Counted from the stretch's first letter, positions 1 to 9,550 are shown. The stretch: 64,000 nt of DNA from Pasteurella canis (GCF_900454865.1 NZ_UGTV01000015.1:1924001-1988000), one strand, 5' to 3'. Program-made: numbers and translations. The notes: a model not told the origin generated them from the letters alone.

Positions 1-1110
1 ATAACGATATTTAAATTCTGTGACAGGCACTGCACCGAGAATATGACAAAATTTTAAGAAACTACCCGGTTTTTCAGGAATCGTCACCGCCAGTAAAGCT
101 TCTTGTTGCTCACCAATTTCACAACGCTCTGACACATAACGTAGTGTATGAAAGTTTAAGTTTGCACCAGAAAGAACATTAATTAAGGTTTCCCCTTGAA
201 TATTATGTTCTTTCACATATTTTTTTAATCCAGCTAACGACAATGCACCAGAAGGTTCGGCAATAGCACGTACATTCTCAAAAATATCTTTCACTGCAGC
301 ACAGATTTCATCACTATCAACTAACACTACATCATCGATATATTGCTGACAAACTCGGAAAGTTTCATCACCAATCCGTTTGACCGCAACGCCATCAGCA
401 AATAGCCCAACACGGTCTAGATCGATTGGTCTCCCCACTTTTAAAGCTTTATATAAACAGGCTGAATCTTTTGACTCAACGCCAATGACTTTGATTTCTG
501 GCATAAGTTGTTTAATGAGTACAGCGATACCTGCGGCTAAGCCACCACCGCCAACAGGCACAAAAATACGATCAATTTGAGTATTTTGTTGCAATAATTC
601 CATGGCTAAGGAACCTTGCCCTGCAATGACAGCAGGATGATCAAACGGAGGGATAAATGTCATATTTTTAGTTTCAGATAGTTCGATCGCTTTGGCTTTT
701 GCCTCATCAAAGTTAGCGCCATATAACAAGACTTCACCCCCAAAACCGCGTACTGCATCGACTTTAATACTCGGTGTATTTTGTGGCATGACAATTAACG
801 CACGCAAGCCCAATTGTTTTGCCGAAAGTGCGACGCCTTGAGCGTGATTTCCAGCCGAAGCAGCGATGACACCTGCACGTTTTTGCTCCTCGTCTAACCC
901 TGCAATCATGGCATAAGCACCACGCAATTTAAAGCTATGCACAGGTTGGCGATCTTCTCGTTTGATAAATACCTTATTACCCAAACGTTCGGAAAGTTTT
1001 GGCATTTCTTGTAGAGGCGTCACTTGTGCGACTTCGTACACTCTTGAGCTGAGAACTGCTTTTAAATATTCGGCACCAGTAGGTTGAGTTGAAGTTAAGT
1101 TATTGACCAT
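1..1110 (-). CDS. ilvA: Threonine deaminase (biosynthetic), 3' end cut by window edge
   Basis: First step of isoleucine synthesis: PLP-dependent deamination of threonine to 2-oxobutanoate in the cytoplasm. Only the first 370 codons lie in the window; the family is about 510 residues, so the C-terminal regulatory part is missing here because of the edge, not a mutation. The PLP lysine sits in HSFKLRGAY (about residue 61), the phosphate-binding loop is GGGGLAAG, and the first regulatory ACT-like segment begins at EALLAVTIPEKPGSF. The start is ATG at 1110 (MVNNLTSTQP). It is the last visible gene of the ilv operon but is separated from ilvD by about 320 bases that hold a repeat element. Identity is secure. 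Confidence 0.96.
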   Translation of the reverse strand, partial: MVNNLTSTQPTGAEYLKAVLSSRVYEVAQVTPLQEMPKLSERLGNKVFIKREDRQPVHSFKLRGAYAMIAGLDEEQKRAGVIAASAGNHAQGVALSAKQLGLRALIVMPQNTPSIKVDAVRGFGGEVLLYGANFDEAKAKAIELSETKNMTFIPPFDHPAVIAGQGSLAMELLQQNTQIDRIFVPVGGGGLAAGIAVLIKQLMPEIKVIGVESKDSACLYKALKVGRPIDLDRVGLFADGVAVKRIGDETFRVCQQYIDDVVLVDSDEICAAVKDIFENVRAIAEPSGALSLAGLKKYVKEHNIQGETLINVLSGANLNFHTLRYVSERCEIGEQQEALLAVTIPEKPGSFLKFCHILGAVPVTEFKYRY

Positions 1111-1144
1111 AAATTATATCCGTTTATTTCATTATGTTAATTTG

Positions 1145-1333
1145 TCGCCTGAGGGCGAGCTACTTTTGGGCTTGTGTAAAAAAGTAACCAAAAGAAACAT
1201 GTCCCTGATTTTTCTTCTTTCTTTGTCTATTGCAAACCTTGGGAATCAACTTTAAAAGCGCCCTTGTTTGGCAAGCTCAAACACTGAAAGTTGTTCTCAA
1301 AAGTTAATGCAACCGCTACGGTAAAAATAAGGG
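1145..1333 (-). repeat. Dispersed intergenic repeat, partial inverted copy of the 32.3-32.8 kb element
   Basis: The 322-base gap between ilvD and ilvA holds no gene. Read on the minus strand, 1333 to 1145 matches 32630-32800 on the plus strand: both carry CCGTAGCGGTTGC, then ACTTTTGAGAACAACTTTC, GTTTGAGCTTGC, AAGAAAAATCAGGG and a final TACTTT-rich hairpin. At the 1145 end there is a small TCGCC/GGCGA hairpin followed by CTACTTTTGGGCTTGTG, which resembles the left end of the other copy. The rest of the gap (1334-1432) holds an uptake sequence at 1388-1396 and an 8-base inverted pair, GGGAACAG (1333-1340) and CTGTTCCC (1406-1413). Confidence 0.75.
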
Positions 1334-1432
1334 GGAACAGGGTAAGTTATACTCATTTAAAGATAAGTTGAAATCTCTTAAAAACTCACCGCACTTTGAA
1401 TACTTCTGTTCCCTCTTTATAAGATAGTAATG

Positions 1433-3268
1433 TTAAATTTTGCTTTTATCTCTTACCGCACCTTTATCGGCTGATGTGGCAAAATGGCCGTAGACTTTTA
1501 AGGCAAAGGAGACTTCACGTTGTCGGTTTGCAGGTTGCCAGCCGAGTTTATTTTGTTTTACACGGCGTTGTGCGAGTTCTTCTTCCTCCACACATAATTG
1601 GATCGTACGATTTGGGATATCAATTTCAATCGTATCTCCATCGCTGACCAGACCTATCGTGCCACCTGCTGCCGCTTCTGGCGATACATGTCCAATAGAT
1701 AAGCCCGATGTTCCACCAGAGAAACGCCCGTCTGTTAATAACGCGCAGGCTTTACCTAATCCCATCGATTTTAAATAGCTGGTTGGATAGAGCATTTCTT
1801 GCATACCTGGTCCACCTTTTGGTCCTTCGTAACGGATTACGACAACGTGACCCGCTTGGACTTTACCACCTAAAATGCCTGCAACAGCATCTTCTTGGCT
1901 TTCAAACACAATGGCTTTGCCAGTGAATTTGAGAATTGACTCATCAACGCCTGCTGTTTTGACAATACAACCGTCTTGTGCGAGGTTACCAGAGAGCATA
2001 GCTAAACCACCGTCTTGGCTATAGGCAAATTCTTTACTACGGATACAACCATTCTCACGATCATCATCGACCGTATCCCAGCGGCAATCTTGTGAAAAAG
2101 CTTCTGTAGTACGAATCCCAGCAGGGCCTGCACGGAAGAATTTGTGTACCTTTTCATCTTGTGTGAGTTTGATGTCATAATGTGCCAATTGTTCAGCAAG
2201 ACTTAATCCTAAAACAGTGTGTGTGTCATTATGCAATAAGCCTGCACGATCTAACTCACCTAAAATTGCCATAATACCGCCTGCACGATGTACATCTTCC
2301 ATATGATATTTTTGTGTATTAGGTGCAACTTTACTCAAACAAGGTACTTTGCGAGAAAGGCGATCAATATCTGCCATAGTGAAATCCACTTCAGCTTCTT
2401 GTGCAGCGGCTAATAAATGTAAAACGGTATTAGTAGATCCTCCCATTGCAATGTCAAGACTCATAGCATTTTCGAACGCCGCTTTTGTAGCGATATTGCG
2501 TGGTAAAACACGTTGGTCATCTTGCTCATAATAACGTTTGCATAGTTCGACAATTTGTTTACCTGCCTCTAAAAAGAGTTGCTTGCGATCAGCATGAGTC
2601 GCGAGACATGAACCGTTACCAGGTAAGCTTAAACCGAGTGCCTCAGTTAAGCAGTTCATGGAGTTTGCAGTAAACATTCCAGAGCAGGAGCCACAAGTTG
2701 GGCAGGCAGACCGTTCGATTTTGTCACTATCTTCATCGGATACATTTGGATTTGCGCCTTGAATCATCGCATCAACTAAATCGAGTTTAATAATTTGATC
2801 AGATAATTTAGTTTTGCCCGCCTCCATTGGACCACCAGAGACGAAGACGGTTGGGATATTTAAGCGTAATGCTGCCATTAGCATGCCAGGTGTGATTTTG
2901 TCACAGTTAGAAATACATACCATCGCATCAGCACAATGTGCGTTGACCATATATTCCACAGAATCTGCAATTAAATCGCGTGAAGGTAGGGAGTAGAGCA
3001 TTCCACCATGTCCCATAGCAATACCATCATCCACGGCAATCGTATTAAATTCTTTGGCAACGCCCCCTGCTTTTTCAATTTCACGGGCGACTAATTGTCC
3101 AATATCTTTTAAATGTACATGACCAGGGACAAACTGAGTAAAAGAATTGACTACAGCAATAATGGGTTTCCCAAAATCCTTATCTGTCATTCCTGTTGCA
3201 CGCCACAGAGCTCTTGCCCCCGCCATATTGCGACCCTGTGTGCTTGTTGCTGAACGTAATTTTGGCAT
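1433..3268 (-). CDS. ilvD: Dihydroxy-acid dehydratase
   Basis: Third common step of isoleucine and valine synthesis: dehydrates 2,3-dihydroxy acids to 2-keto acids, using an iron-sulfur cluster. 611 residues, the usual length. Cluster ligands are visible at Cys122 ([11 protein letters not shown]) and Cys195 ([11 protein letters not shown]), with Cys189 and Cys192 beside the latter. I chose ATG at 3268 ([10 protein letters not shown]), preceded by GGAGAG at good spacing; an in-frame upstream ATG at 3334 would add 22 residues not seen in the family. It follows the EamA transporter and precedes ilvA in the same direction, so it belongs to the ilv operon controlled by the ilvL attenuator. Confidence 0.97.
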   Translation of the reverse strand: MPKLRSATSTQGRNMAGARALWRATGMTDKDFGKPIIAVVNSFTQFVPGHVHLKDIGQLVAREIEKAGGVAKEFNTIAVDDGIAMGHGGMLYSLPSRDLIADSVEYMVNAHCADAMVCISNCDKITPGMLMAALRLNIPTVFVSGGPMEAGKTKLSDQIIKLDLVDAMIQGANPNVSDEDSDKIERSACPTCGSCSGMFTANSMNCLTEALGLSLPGNGSCLATHADRKQLFLEAGKQIVELCKRYYEQDDQRVLPRNIATKAAFENAMSLDIAMGGSTNTVLHLLAAAQEAEVDFTMADIDRLSRKVPCLSKVAPNTQKYHMEDVHRAGGIMAILGELDRAGLLHNDTHTVLGLSLAEQLAHYDIKLTQDEKVHKFFRAGPAGIRTTEAFSQDCRWDTVDDDRENGCIRSKEFAYSQDGGLAMLSGNLAQDGCIVKTAGVDESILKFTGKAIVFESQEDAVAGILGGKVQAGHVVVIRYEGPKGGPGMQEMLYPTSYLKSMGLGKACALLTDGRFSGGTSGLSIGHVSPEAAAGGTIGLVSDGDTIEIDIPNRTIQLCVEEEELAQRRVKQNKLGWQPANRQREVSFALKVYGHFATSADKGAVRDKSKI

Positions 3269-3359
3269 AATCTCTCCAAGTGTAATGTTGTGCTTGCTCT
3301 CATTTGCTGTGGTGTTACGCGCATGAGGGAGCATAGTTGTAAATATGATGTTTTTTTAT

Positions 3360-4253
3360 TTAAAGCGACTTTCTATGAGGTCGCAATGAGCCCAAATAGA
3401 TTGCTAACATCGTTAAAAATGCGCCGCACCATTGTAATCCGTTGATTGCCTTATGAAGCAATACATAATCAATTATTAATGCAGCTACGGGCTCCGATAG
3501 TAAAAGTAATCCCGTCACACTAAGTGATAAAAGTGGAATTGAATAGGCGATCATGCCCCAAGCTAAACATTGCATGATAGCGCCATAAACCAGTACTAAT
3601 CCTACTTGTTCCCATGTTGTTGGATAAAGTTGAGTGCTGTTAAGCCATAAAGCAGGTAAGAGCAAAATCAACATTCCCCCCACACTAACACGAAACATTA
3701 ACGGGAAAATAGGAGTAACTGCGGCTTGCTGTGTTTTGCGAATATAGACCATCGATAATGCCAACATCAAGCCTGATACGATACCCGAAATAAATCCCCA
3801 CAACGCATTTTGATTTTGTTTAAACTCTGGGCTACCAATTAATGCAACACCAAAGACTGCGAGGCAGAGGCTAAATAATTGTAATTTGCTTTGCCGTTCA
3901 TGAAACCAAAAGAAACCAATTGCTGATAGCCAGAAAATTTGTAGGCTATTTAATAAGGTTGAAATGCCTGGTCCTACAGCATAAATGCTTTCATGCCACA
4001 AGGCTAAATCTAAACCTAAAAATGCACCAGAAATAAGGGCATAATGTTTGGCTTGTTTTGATCTTGGCGCAATTTGTTTAAATAAGCTTGCTAATATATA
4101 AAAAATAATCGCGGCAACTAATAAACGCCAAAATGCAATAGCATAGGCACCAATAGGCACATAAGCTACAATTAAACTGCCAAGACCAAAAATAATACAG
4201 CCAACAACTAAGCCAATCATGGCGGTTTTTTCTGTGAGCGCGATATGTGCCAT
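3360..4253 (-). CDS. EamA/DMT-family inner-membrane exporter
   Basis: A 297-residue integral membrane protein with about ten hydrophobic segments in two repeated halves, as in the drug/metabolite transporter (EamA) family. Many members export amino acids or related metabolites; the substrate here cannot be read from sequence. The start ATG at 4253 has AAAGGA upstream. It lies in the ilv operon directly after an amino-acid racemase gene (20-base gap) and before ilvD, a position where enterobacteria have ilvE. I infer export of an amino acid or a product of the neighbouring racemase, but this is context only. Confidence 0.85.
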   Translation of the reverse strand: MAHIALTEKTAMIGLVVGCIIFGLGSLIVAYVPIGAYAIAFWRLLVAAIIFYILASLFKQIAPRSKQAKHYALISGAFLGLDLALWHESIYAVGPGISTLLNSLQIFWLSAIGFFWFHERQSKLQLFSLCLAVFGVALIGSPEFKQNQNALWGFISGIVSGLMLALSMVYIRKTQQAAVTPIFPLMFRVSVGGMLILLLPALWLNSTQLYPTTWEQVGLVLVYGAIMQCLAWGMIAYSIPLLSLSVTGLLLLSEPVAALIIDYVLLHKAINGLQWCGAFLTMLAIYLGSLRPHRKSL

Positions 4254-4273
4254 ATTTTTCCTTTAAACAGCAA

Positions 4274-4966
4274 TTATTCGGTGAGAATAAACTCAGCTGC
4301 TTTGTGTGCGTGTAATGTGGTTGTATCAAAAAATGGTAGCGTTGCATCCTGTTGATTAATTAATAAACCAATTTCGGTACAGCCTAAAATTACCCCTTGA
4401 GCACCTTGTTTTTCTAAATCTGCAATTACATCAAGATAAAATTGTTTCGATTCGGGGTTGCTTTTGCCGATACAAAGTTCAGTAAAAATAATACGATGAA
4501 TTTCTTGTTGCTGCACATGGCTTGGGATAATAGGGATAATGTTATGTGCTAATAAAAGATCTCGATAAAAATGATCTTGCATTGTAAATTGTGTCCCTAA
4601 TAATGCAATTTGCTTAACTTGTTTGGCTTTAATCGCTTCTGCCGTAGCATCAATAATATGCAGAAAAGGAACATCAATTGCTTCAATAATATGAGACGCA
4701 ACTTTATGCATTGTGTTAGTTGCTAACAATATTCCTTCGGCCCCTATTTGGGTTAATTTTTGTGCAGCGGTCGCGAGGATTTGCCCAGCTTTTTGCCATT
4801 CGCCTTGTTTTTGTAAACGCACAATTTCTTCAAACTCAATATTCACCATCACTAATGGTGCACTATGATTTCCGCCTTTTGCTTGATTAACTAACTGGTT
4901 GATTAAACTATAATAAGTTACCGTACTTTCAGGTGACATACCGCCAATAATACCGAGTGTTTTCAT
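4274..4966 (-). CDS. Aspartate/glutamate-family amino-acid racemase (YgeA-like)
   Basis: 230 residues, the same length as E. coli YgeA, a broad-specificity amino-acid racemase. The N-terminal MKTLGIIGGMSPEST and the two catalytic-site segments TNTMHK and GCTEIGLL are present; as in YgeA the first site carries Thr where classical aspartate racemases have Cys. Start ATG at 4966 is favoured because AAGGA precedes it at proper spacing, whereas the ATG at 4975 would touch that ribosome site. Encoded between ilvM and the EamA exporter in the ilv operon. Racemase function is likely; the substrate (perhaps a D-form of a hydrophobic or acidic amino acid) is unknown. Confidence 0.87.
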   Translation of the reverse strand: MKTLGIIGGMSPESTVTYYSLINQLVNQAKGGNHSAPLVMVNIEFEEIVRLQKQGEWQKAGQILATAAQKLTQIGAEGILLATNTMHKVASHIIEAIDVPFLHIIDATAEAIKAKQVKQIALLGTQFTMQDHFYRDLLLAHNIIPIIPSHVQQQEIHRIIFTELCIGKSNPESKQFYLDVIADLEKQGAQGVILGCTEIGLLINQQDATLPFFDTTTLHAHKAAEFILTE

Positions 4967-4986
4967 GAGCAGCATCCTTATCTGTT

Positions 4987-5217
4987 TTATGCTTGAGTAT
5001 GGTTAATAGTTAAGACATCGTACATTTTACTTAATTGATTAATGAGTAAACTTAAAGCTCGCTCACTTTTTAACGTAAAATGACAATATGCTTTGTCATT
5101 TTCTGTCTGTACTTGCATTGCTACAACATAAAAACCGCGATGACGGATCACACGTAAAATACGCTCAAGTGTTTCTGGACGTTGATTTGCTTCTAATGTG
5201 AATTGATAAGTTTGCAT
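4987..5217 (-). CDS. ilvM: Acetolactate synthase II small (regulatory) subunit
   Basis: A 76-residue single ACT-type domain (MQTYQFTLEANQRPETLERILRV...) matching the short IlvM subunit that activates the IlvG catalytic chain; longer small subunits (IlvN/IlvH) are larger. It lies 29 bases after ilvG with an uptake sequence (5239-5247) in the gap, and 20 bases before the racemase gene. With ilvG it forms isozyme II, which in enterobacteria is valine-insensitive; that property is inferred from family. Confidence 0.93.
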   Translation of the reverse strand: MQTYQFTLEANQRPETLERILRVIRHRGFYVVAMQVQTENDKAYCHFTLKSERALSLLINQLSKMYDVLTINHTQA

Positions 5218-5246
5218 ATAAAAATTTCCTCAAAATAGACCGCACT

Positions 5247-6896
5247 TTACATGTTTTCTAACATATCCATATTACACGCATTAGGTGGTACTAATGGCCA
5301 AACATTTTCATTACTTGGGATACAAACATGTAAGAAGTAGGCTTCTTTACTTGCGAATAAGCGATCTAGAGCAGCATCGACTTCTTCCCCTTTCGTAATA
5401 CGTTCGCCTTGAATACCAAAAGCAGCAGCTAACATGACAAAATCAGGGTTATCATCTAAAATCGTGCTACTAAAACGAGCATTAAAGAACAGCTCTTGCC
5501 ATTGACGCACCATACCTAAACGTTGATTATCTAATAACACGATTTTAATAGGTGCTTTACCTCGTTTAATTGAGCCTAATTCTTGAATATTCATCATGAT
5601 AGAGCCATCTCCAGAGATAACAATTATTTCATCTTTTGGACGTGCTTTCTTCGCCCCAATGGCTGCTGGTAAACCAAAGCCCATCGTGCCATAACCTGCT
5701 GATGTAATGTAATTTGTTGGTGCAAAGTGCTGCATATGTTGGGCTGACCACATTTGATGCTGCCCCACATCTGTGGTGATCACCGCATTTTGTGGTTTTT
5801 TGTTGGATAAAGTATGTAATAACCAGAGTGGATTGATAAAAGTATCGCCTTGATTATCGCTATAACAAAAATCATGCTGTGCTTTAAGTTGAGCGACACG
5901 TTGTTGCCAGTCTGTAAGCGTTAATGGCACACTGAGTGCGGTTAAAGCTTGTACAATATCACCACACAATGCAACATCAGGGCGGCGTAATTTGCCGATT
6001 TCAGCGATATCAATGTCGGCATGAATAACTTTAGCATGAGGAGCGAATGTTTCTAATTTGCCCGTTACGCGATCATCAAAGCGTGCACCAAAGGCAAGTA
6101 ATAAATCACATTCTTGGACTGCATAGTTAGCAGCTTTAGTGCCATGCATCCCAATCATCCCCATATAGTAAGGGTTATCTGGATTAATGCTACCTAGTCC
6201 CTTCAATGTGGAGACACTTGGCATTTGGGTGATATCTAAAAAGTGACGTAATGCAGGAACAGCATTTGCCATACCTACACCGCCACCAACATACATAACA
6301 GGACGTTTTGCCGATTGTAATAACGCGAGTGCTGCAGATAATTTGTCCTCGGACAGCGTAGCAGGTTGTTCATGCTCAAACACAACGGGTTTAAGTGTGG
6401 TTGGAGCAACTTGTACATCTTTTGGGATATCAATTAACACGGGACCAGGTCTACCGCTTGCGGCGATGTGAAAGGCTTTTGCGATAATAGTAGGGAGTTC
6501 TTCAATATTTTGAACTAAAAAACTATGCTTCGTGCAAGCGAGGGATAAGCCTAATACATCTGCCTCTTGAAATGCGTCGGTACCAATTAATGGAGACGCG
6601 ACTTGACCTGTAATAGCAACAACGGGAATTGAGTCCATCAGTGCATCCCCTAGCCCAGTGATTAAATTAGCCGCACCAGGTCCTGAAGTCGCGATACAAA
6701 CTCCCACTTGACCACTTGCTCTGGCATAACCAATGGCAGCCATTGCAGCGCCTTGTTCATTACGGCAGAGTAAATGTTCAAGCCCTGCATCATAAAGAGC
6801 ATCGTAAACAGGCATAATTGCGCCACCAGGATAACCAAATACAGTTGTGACACCATGCGCTTTCAAACTTTCTGTGACTAATCTTGCCCCATTCAT
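5247..6896 (-). CDS. ilvG: Acetolactate synthase II large subunit
   Basis: Thiamine-diphosphate enzyme that condenses pyruvate with pyruvate or 2-oxobutanoate, the committed step of valine/leucine and isoleucine synthesis. 549 residues and uninterrupted (E. coli K-12 famously has a frameshift here). The catalytic Glu47 is in CRNEQGA, and the ThDP-binding motif starts at GDGSIMMN. I chose ATG at 6896 ([10 protein letters not shown]), which follows AAGGGTG; the in-frame GTG at 6905 overlaps that ribosome site. Sits just downstream of the ilvL attenuator. Confidence 0.97.
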   Translation of the reverse strand: MNGARLVTESLKAHGVTTVFGYPGGAIMPVYDALYDAGLEHLLCRNEQGAAMAAIGYARASGQVGVCIATSGPGAANLITGLGDALMDSIPVVAITGQVASPLIGTDAFQEADVLGLSLACTKHSFLVQNIEELPTIIAKAFHIAASGRPGPVLIDIPKDVQVAPTTLKPVVFEHEQPATLSEDKLSAALALLQSAKRPVMYVGGGVGMANAVPALRHFLDITQMPSVSTLKGLGSINPDNPYYMGMIGMHGTKAANYAVQECDLLLAFGARFDDRVTGKLETFAPHAKVIHADIDIAEIGKLRRPDVALCGDIVQALTALSVPLTLTDWQQRVAQLKAQHDFCYSDNQGDTFINPLWLLHTLSNKKPQNAVITTDVGQHQMWSAQHMQHFAPTNYITSAGYGTMGFGLPAAIGAKKARPKDEIIVISGDGSIMMNIQELGSIKRGKAPIKIVLLDNQRLGMVRQWQELFFNARFSSTILDDNPDFVMLAAAFGIQGERITKGEEVDAALDRLFASKEAYFLHVCIPSNENVWPLVPPNACNMDMLENM

Positions 6897-6923
6897 ATAA
6901 ATCACCCTTACTCATTTTATATA

Positions 6924-6956
6924 TAAAAAACCCTCGCTGCTTATCAGACGAGGGTT
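6924..6956 (-). terminator. ilv operon attenuator terminator
   Basis: On the minus strand, AACCCTCG and CGAGGGTT (6949-6956 and 6929-6936 on the plus strand) form an 8-base-pair stem followed by a run of T. It lies between the leader-peptide stop (6992) and ilvG (6896), where the attenuator of ilvGMEDA operons is found. Confidence 0.9.
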
Positions 6957-6991
6957 ATATTTGATCTATTTGGTTTCTTGCTAATCAAACA

Positions 6992-7069
6992 TTAACACAC
7001 TCGCCCCGCAGTGATAATAATCACCACGAGGTTAATAATAATGTTGATCACAGGGCGTAATGCCATCAT
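6992..7069 (-). CDS. ilvL: ilv operon leader peptide (attenuation)
   Basis: A 25-codon reading frame starting at ATG 7069 (or the adjacent ATG 7066): MMALRPVINIIINLVVIIIT then AGRVC and stop. It contains seven Ile, four Val and two Leu codons, the signature of a branched-chain attenuator peptide. Stalling at scarce charged tRNA would favour an antiterminator. Its 3' part folds on itself (CCTCGTG...CGGGG around GTGATTATTATCAC), the expected pause hairpin, and the terminator follows at 6929-6956. Not homologous residue by residue to the E. coli peptide but functionally the same design. Confidence 0.88.
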   Translation of the reverse strand: MMALRPVINIIINLVVIIITAGRVC

Positions 7070-7167
7070 TTTATGTCCAAATAGTAGTATGTTGTTGTGT
7101 GTTTTATATTCATATCATATTTTTTTTTTCACGCAAACAATTTTTTTAACAAAATTATAAAAAATAT

Positions 7168-7179
7168 GAAAACGTTTTC
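7168..7179. promoter_or_regulatory. Perfect 12-base palindrome, LacI-family-like operator
   Basis: GAAAACGTTTTC is self-complementary with a central CG, the form recognised by LacI/GalR-family repressors. It lies between the divergent ilvL-ilvG and yigL-like genes, about 100 bases from each start. Which regulator uses it, and which promoter it serves, is not evident. Confidence 0.4.
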
Positions 7180-7278
7180 GTTTATTGTGCTCTTGTCTAA
7201 TTTATTCATTTCTTAGCGACACTCCCTTGGCTGTGCTATCATAGCGAGAATTTTTCGATAATAAGATAGAGATAGACT

Positions 7279-8097
7279 ATGCAAAAATTTCCTTTTCGTG
7301 CCATTGTATCTGATTTAGATGGTACGTTGCTTAATACCAATCATGTGGTTGGTGATTTCACTATTGAGACACTACAAAAACTGGCTGCTAAAGGCGTGGA
7401 TATTATGTTAGCAACAGGTCGTAATCATACAGATTTGCTCCCAATCTTAAAAAAAATCAACATTGAAAATGCGGTGATGATTACCTCAAATGGCGCAAGA
7501 GCACAGGATTTACAAGGTAATTTGTTAGTCCGTAATTACATCCCTGAATTGACTGCATTTGAAATTATGAACTTATCTTTTGATCGTACACGTGTATGTG
7601 TCAACTCATATCAAGGGGATGATTGGTTTATTAACATCGACGTGCCTCAGCTACGTAAATACCATCAGGATTCTGGTTTTATGTATGAAGTAGTGGATTT
7701 TGCTCAACATCATGGACGAGCCACAGAAAAAGTGTTTTTTATTGGGCGTGAACCTCAGGATTTAGTCCAGATCGAAACCCATCTCAAGACCGCATATGGG
7801 GATAGTACTAGCATTACTTATTCAACTCCTGTTTGTTTAGAAGTGATGAACCAAAATGTATCAAAAGCCAGTGCATTAGAGCAGGTATTAGCCAATCGTG
7901 ATTATGGGATGCAACAATGTATTGCTTTTGGTGATGGTATGAATGACGTACAAATGTTAACCCAAGTAGGAAAAGGCTGTGTGATGGGGAATGCGGATCC
8001 GCGTTTAAAAGCTGCCTGTCCAGATTTAGAAGTAATTGGTTTAAATGCACAAGAATCGGTAGCAAATTATATTCGCACACTATTTAATATTACATAA
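7279..8097 (+). CDS. yigL: HAD-superfamily (Cof-type) phosphatase, YigL-like
   Basis: 272 residues. HAD motif I is SDLDGTLL with the nucleophile Asp12 and acid/base Asp14; the C-terminal Mg-binding motif is FGDGMNDVQML; a Cof-type cap lies between. The sequence tracks E. coli YigL, a sugar-phosphate/pyridoxal-phosphate phosphatase (shared blocks ITSNGAR, CLEVM, CIAFGDGMND, GKGC). Context supports this: E. coli yigL is next to pldB, which is found here one gene downstream. Actual substrate is unproven. It is followed after 25 bases by crcB on the same strand. Confidence 0.88.
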   Translation: MQKFPFRAIVSDLDGTLLNTNHVVGDFTIETLQKLAAKGVDIMLATGRNHTDLLPILKKINIENAVMITSNGARAQDLQGNLLVRNYIPELTAFEIMNLSFDRTRVCVNSYQGDDWFINIDVPQLRKYHQDSGFMYEVVDFAQHHGRATEKVFFIGREPQDLVQIETHLKTAYGDSTSITYSTPVCLEVMNQNVSKASALEQVLANRDYGMQQCIAFGDGMNDVQMLTQVGKGCVMGNADPRLKAACPDLEVIGLNAQESVANYIRTLFNIT

Positions 8098-8122
8098 TTA
8101 AATTTCATTTATTGTTCATAAT

Positions 8123-8506
8123 ATGAGTTTGCTAGCGAATTTACTCTTAATTAGCTGTGGCGCCTCTCTTGGCGCAATGTCTCGTTATGGATTGACGTTA
8201 TTGCTCAATCCATTTTTTACTTTTTTGTCTTTTGGCACATTAGTTGCGAATTATATTGGTTGTTTAATTATGGGGATAGTACTAGCCATATTTTGGCATT
8301 CTTCCCCTTTTGCAGCGGAATGGCGTTTGTTTTTTGTGACAGGTTTTTTAGGCAGTTTAACGACATTTTCGGCATTTAGCGCAGAAATAATTGAAAATCT
8401 GATTCAACATAAGTGGCTAGAGGGCATCACTATTGCATCATTGCATATCATTGGTTGTCTACTTTTTACTACATTAGGCGTGTTTATTTGGCGTTATTTT
8501 CAGTAA
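8123..8506 (+). CDS. crcB: Fluoride ion channel CrcB
   Basis: A 127-residue membrane protein with four hydrophobic helices, the standard Fluc/CrcB size. Diagnostic motifs are GASLGAMSRY near the start, GTLVANYIGC in helix 2 and TGFLGSLTTFS in helix 3 (the TTFS sodium-site region). It forms a dual-topology dimer that expels fluoride across the inner membrane. There is no clear Shine-Dalgarno, and I see no fluoride riboswitch in the 25-base gap after yigL, so it may be translated by coupling to yigL. Its 3' end overlaps the convergent pldB by 23 bases. Confidence 0.93.
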   Translation: MSLLANLLLISCGASLGAMSRYGLTLLLNPFFTFLSFGTLVANYIGCLIMGIVLAIFWHSSPFAAEWRLFFVTGFLGSLTTFSAFSAEIIENLIQHKWLEGITIASLHIIGCLLFTTLGVFIWRYFQ

Positions 8507-9440
8507 AAAACTGCTGAATTTTTGCTAATGCTAAATCTCGAATCGGATCGCGCTCAAATAAAATCTCATGCTTACTATGTTCGATCTGAACAAGTTGCCC
8601 TTGAGGCAACAGGTCAGTCAATTTTTGCAGATTTTGGTTATCTACAATTTTTTCTCTTTCTGATTGTAAAATCAGCACAGGAATTTCAATCCGAGACAAG
8701 ATAGTTGGTAATTTTTTAATTGCATTAAAGCATAAATGTACCCAACGAAAAGTCGGTCCGCCTAAATGGATATGTGGATGACGACGATTAATACGATTCA
8801 TCCATTTCATTCTAGTACGACAGCAACTCAGATCGTTTTTATCCAAATCAGCAGGTTTGTACTTGCCCTTACCAAATACATAGCGTGAGCCTTGTCCAAA
8901 TAACATCATTAAATTAATAATCAATTCATCGCGCAATGAGTGTTGTAGTGGAATACCATAAAATGGCGCAGAAAAGACCGCACTTTTTACTTGATGATCG
9001 TAGTTAGCAAGGTAGTAAGTGCTGATTAATGCACCTAGAGAGTGAGCTAAAATATGTTGGCTTTGATAATGATACAGTGAAGTGATTTTTTCTAGTAACA
9101 ACGCTATATCATCCGCATAAAAACGAAACTCATCGATATAGCCTTTGTCATGATCTTTTAATAGACGCTGTGAGTAGCCTTGTCCACGATGATCAAATAC
9201 TAAGACATCATAACCTTGTTGGTAAAAATCATAAGCAAGTTCTGTCCATTTCAATAAGTTCTCCGCACGCCCATTGACTAAAATCACTAGTCTACGTTCA
9301 GTAGGCTGATCTTGGACAAAATGGCGGTAAGTAATACGTACTCCCTTCTTTCCCTTTACATCTTGCAATGGAAATTGTGCGGCAAAAGGATGCAGTTCTG
9401 CTAAAGCAAAATGAGTGAAGTGGGGTTCGCGCTGAATCAT
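8484..9440 (-). CDS. pldB: Lysophospholipase L2-like alpha/beta hydrolase
   Basis: 318 residues of alpha/beta-hydrolase fold. The oxyanion region is VLVFDHRGQGYS, the nucleophile elbow is AHSLGAL (Ser within HSLG), and the acid and histidine are likely in LQSEREKIVD and EHSKHEILFERD. This arrangement matches PldB, which hydrolyses lysophospholipids at the inner membrane; no signal peptide is seen. Convergent with crcB, overlapping it by 23 bases. Neighbouring yigL-like gene agrees with the E. coli pldB-yigL pairing. Confidence 0.88.
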   Translation of the reverse strand: MIQREPHFTHFALAELHPFAAQFPLQDVKGKKGVRITYRHFVQDQPTERRLVILVNGRAENLLKWTELAYDFYQQGYDVLVFDHRGQGYSQRLLKDHDKGYIDEFRFYADDIALLLEKITSLYHYQSQHILAHSLGALISTYYLANYDHQVKSAVFSAPFYGIPLQHSLRDELIINLMMLFGQGSRYVFGKGKYKPADLDKNDLSCCRTRMKWMNRINRRHPHIHLGGPTFRWVHLCFNAIKKLPTILSRIEIPVLILQSEREKIVDNQNLQKLTDLLPQGQLVQIEHSKHEILFERDPIRDLALAKIQQFFTENNAK

Positions 9441-9550
9441 AATCTACTCTAAATCAAAACTAAAAACGGATTAATCATAGCATATTTCATCATTGTACTG
9501 ATTGAAAATAATTGTGTTTCTGTAATGCGATGAGTGATGTTGAGGGCAGA

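Noticed and set aside
4078..4347. 89-codon frame covering the racemase/exporter junction
   Set aside because: Overlaps both genes in another frame, Cys/Tyr/Trp-rich nonsense translation.
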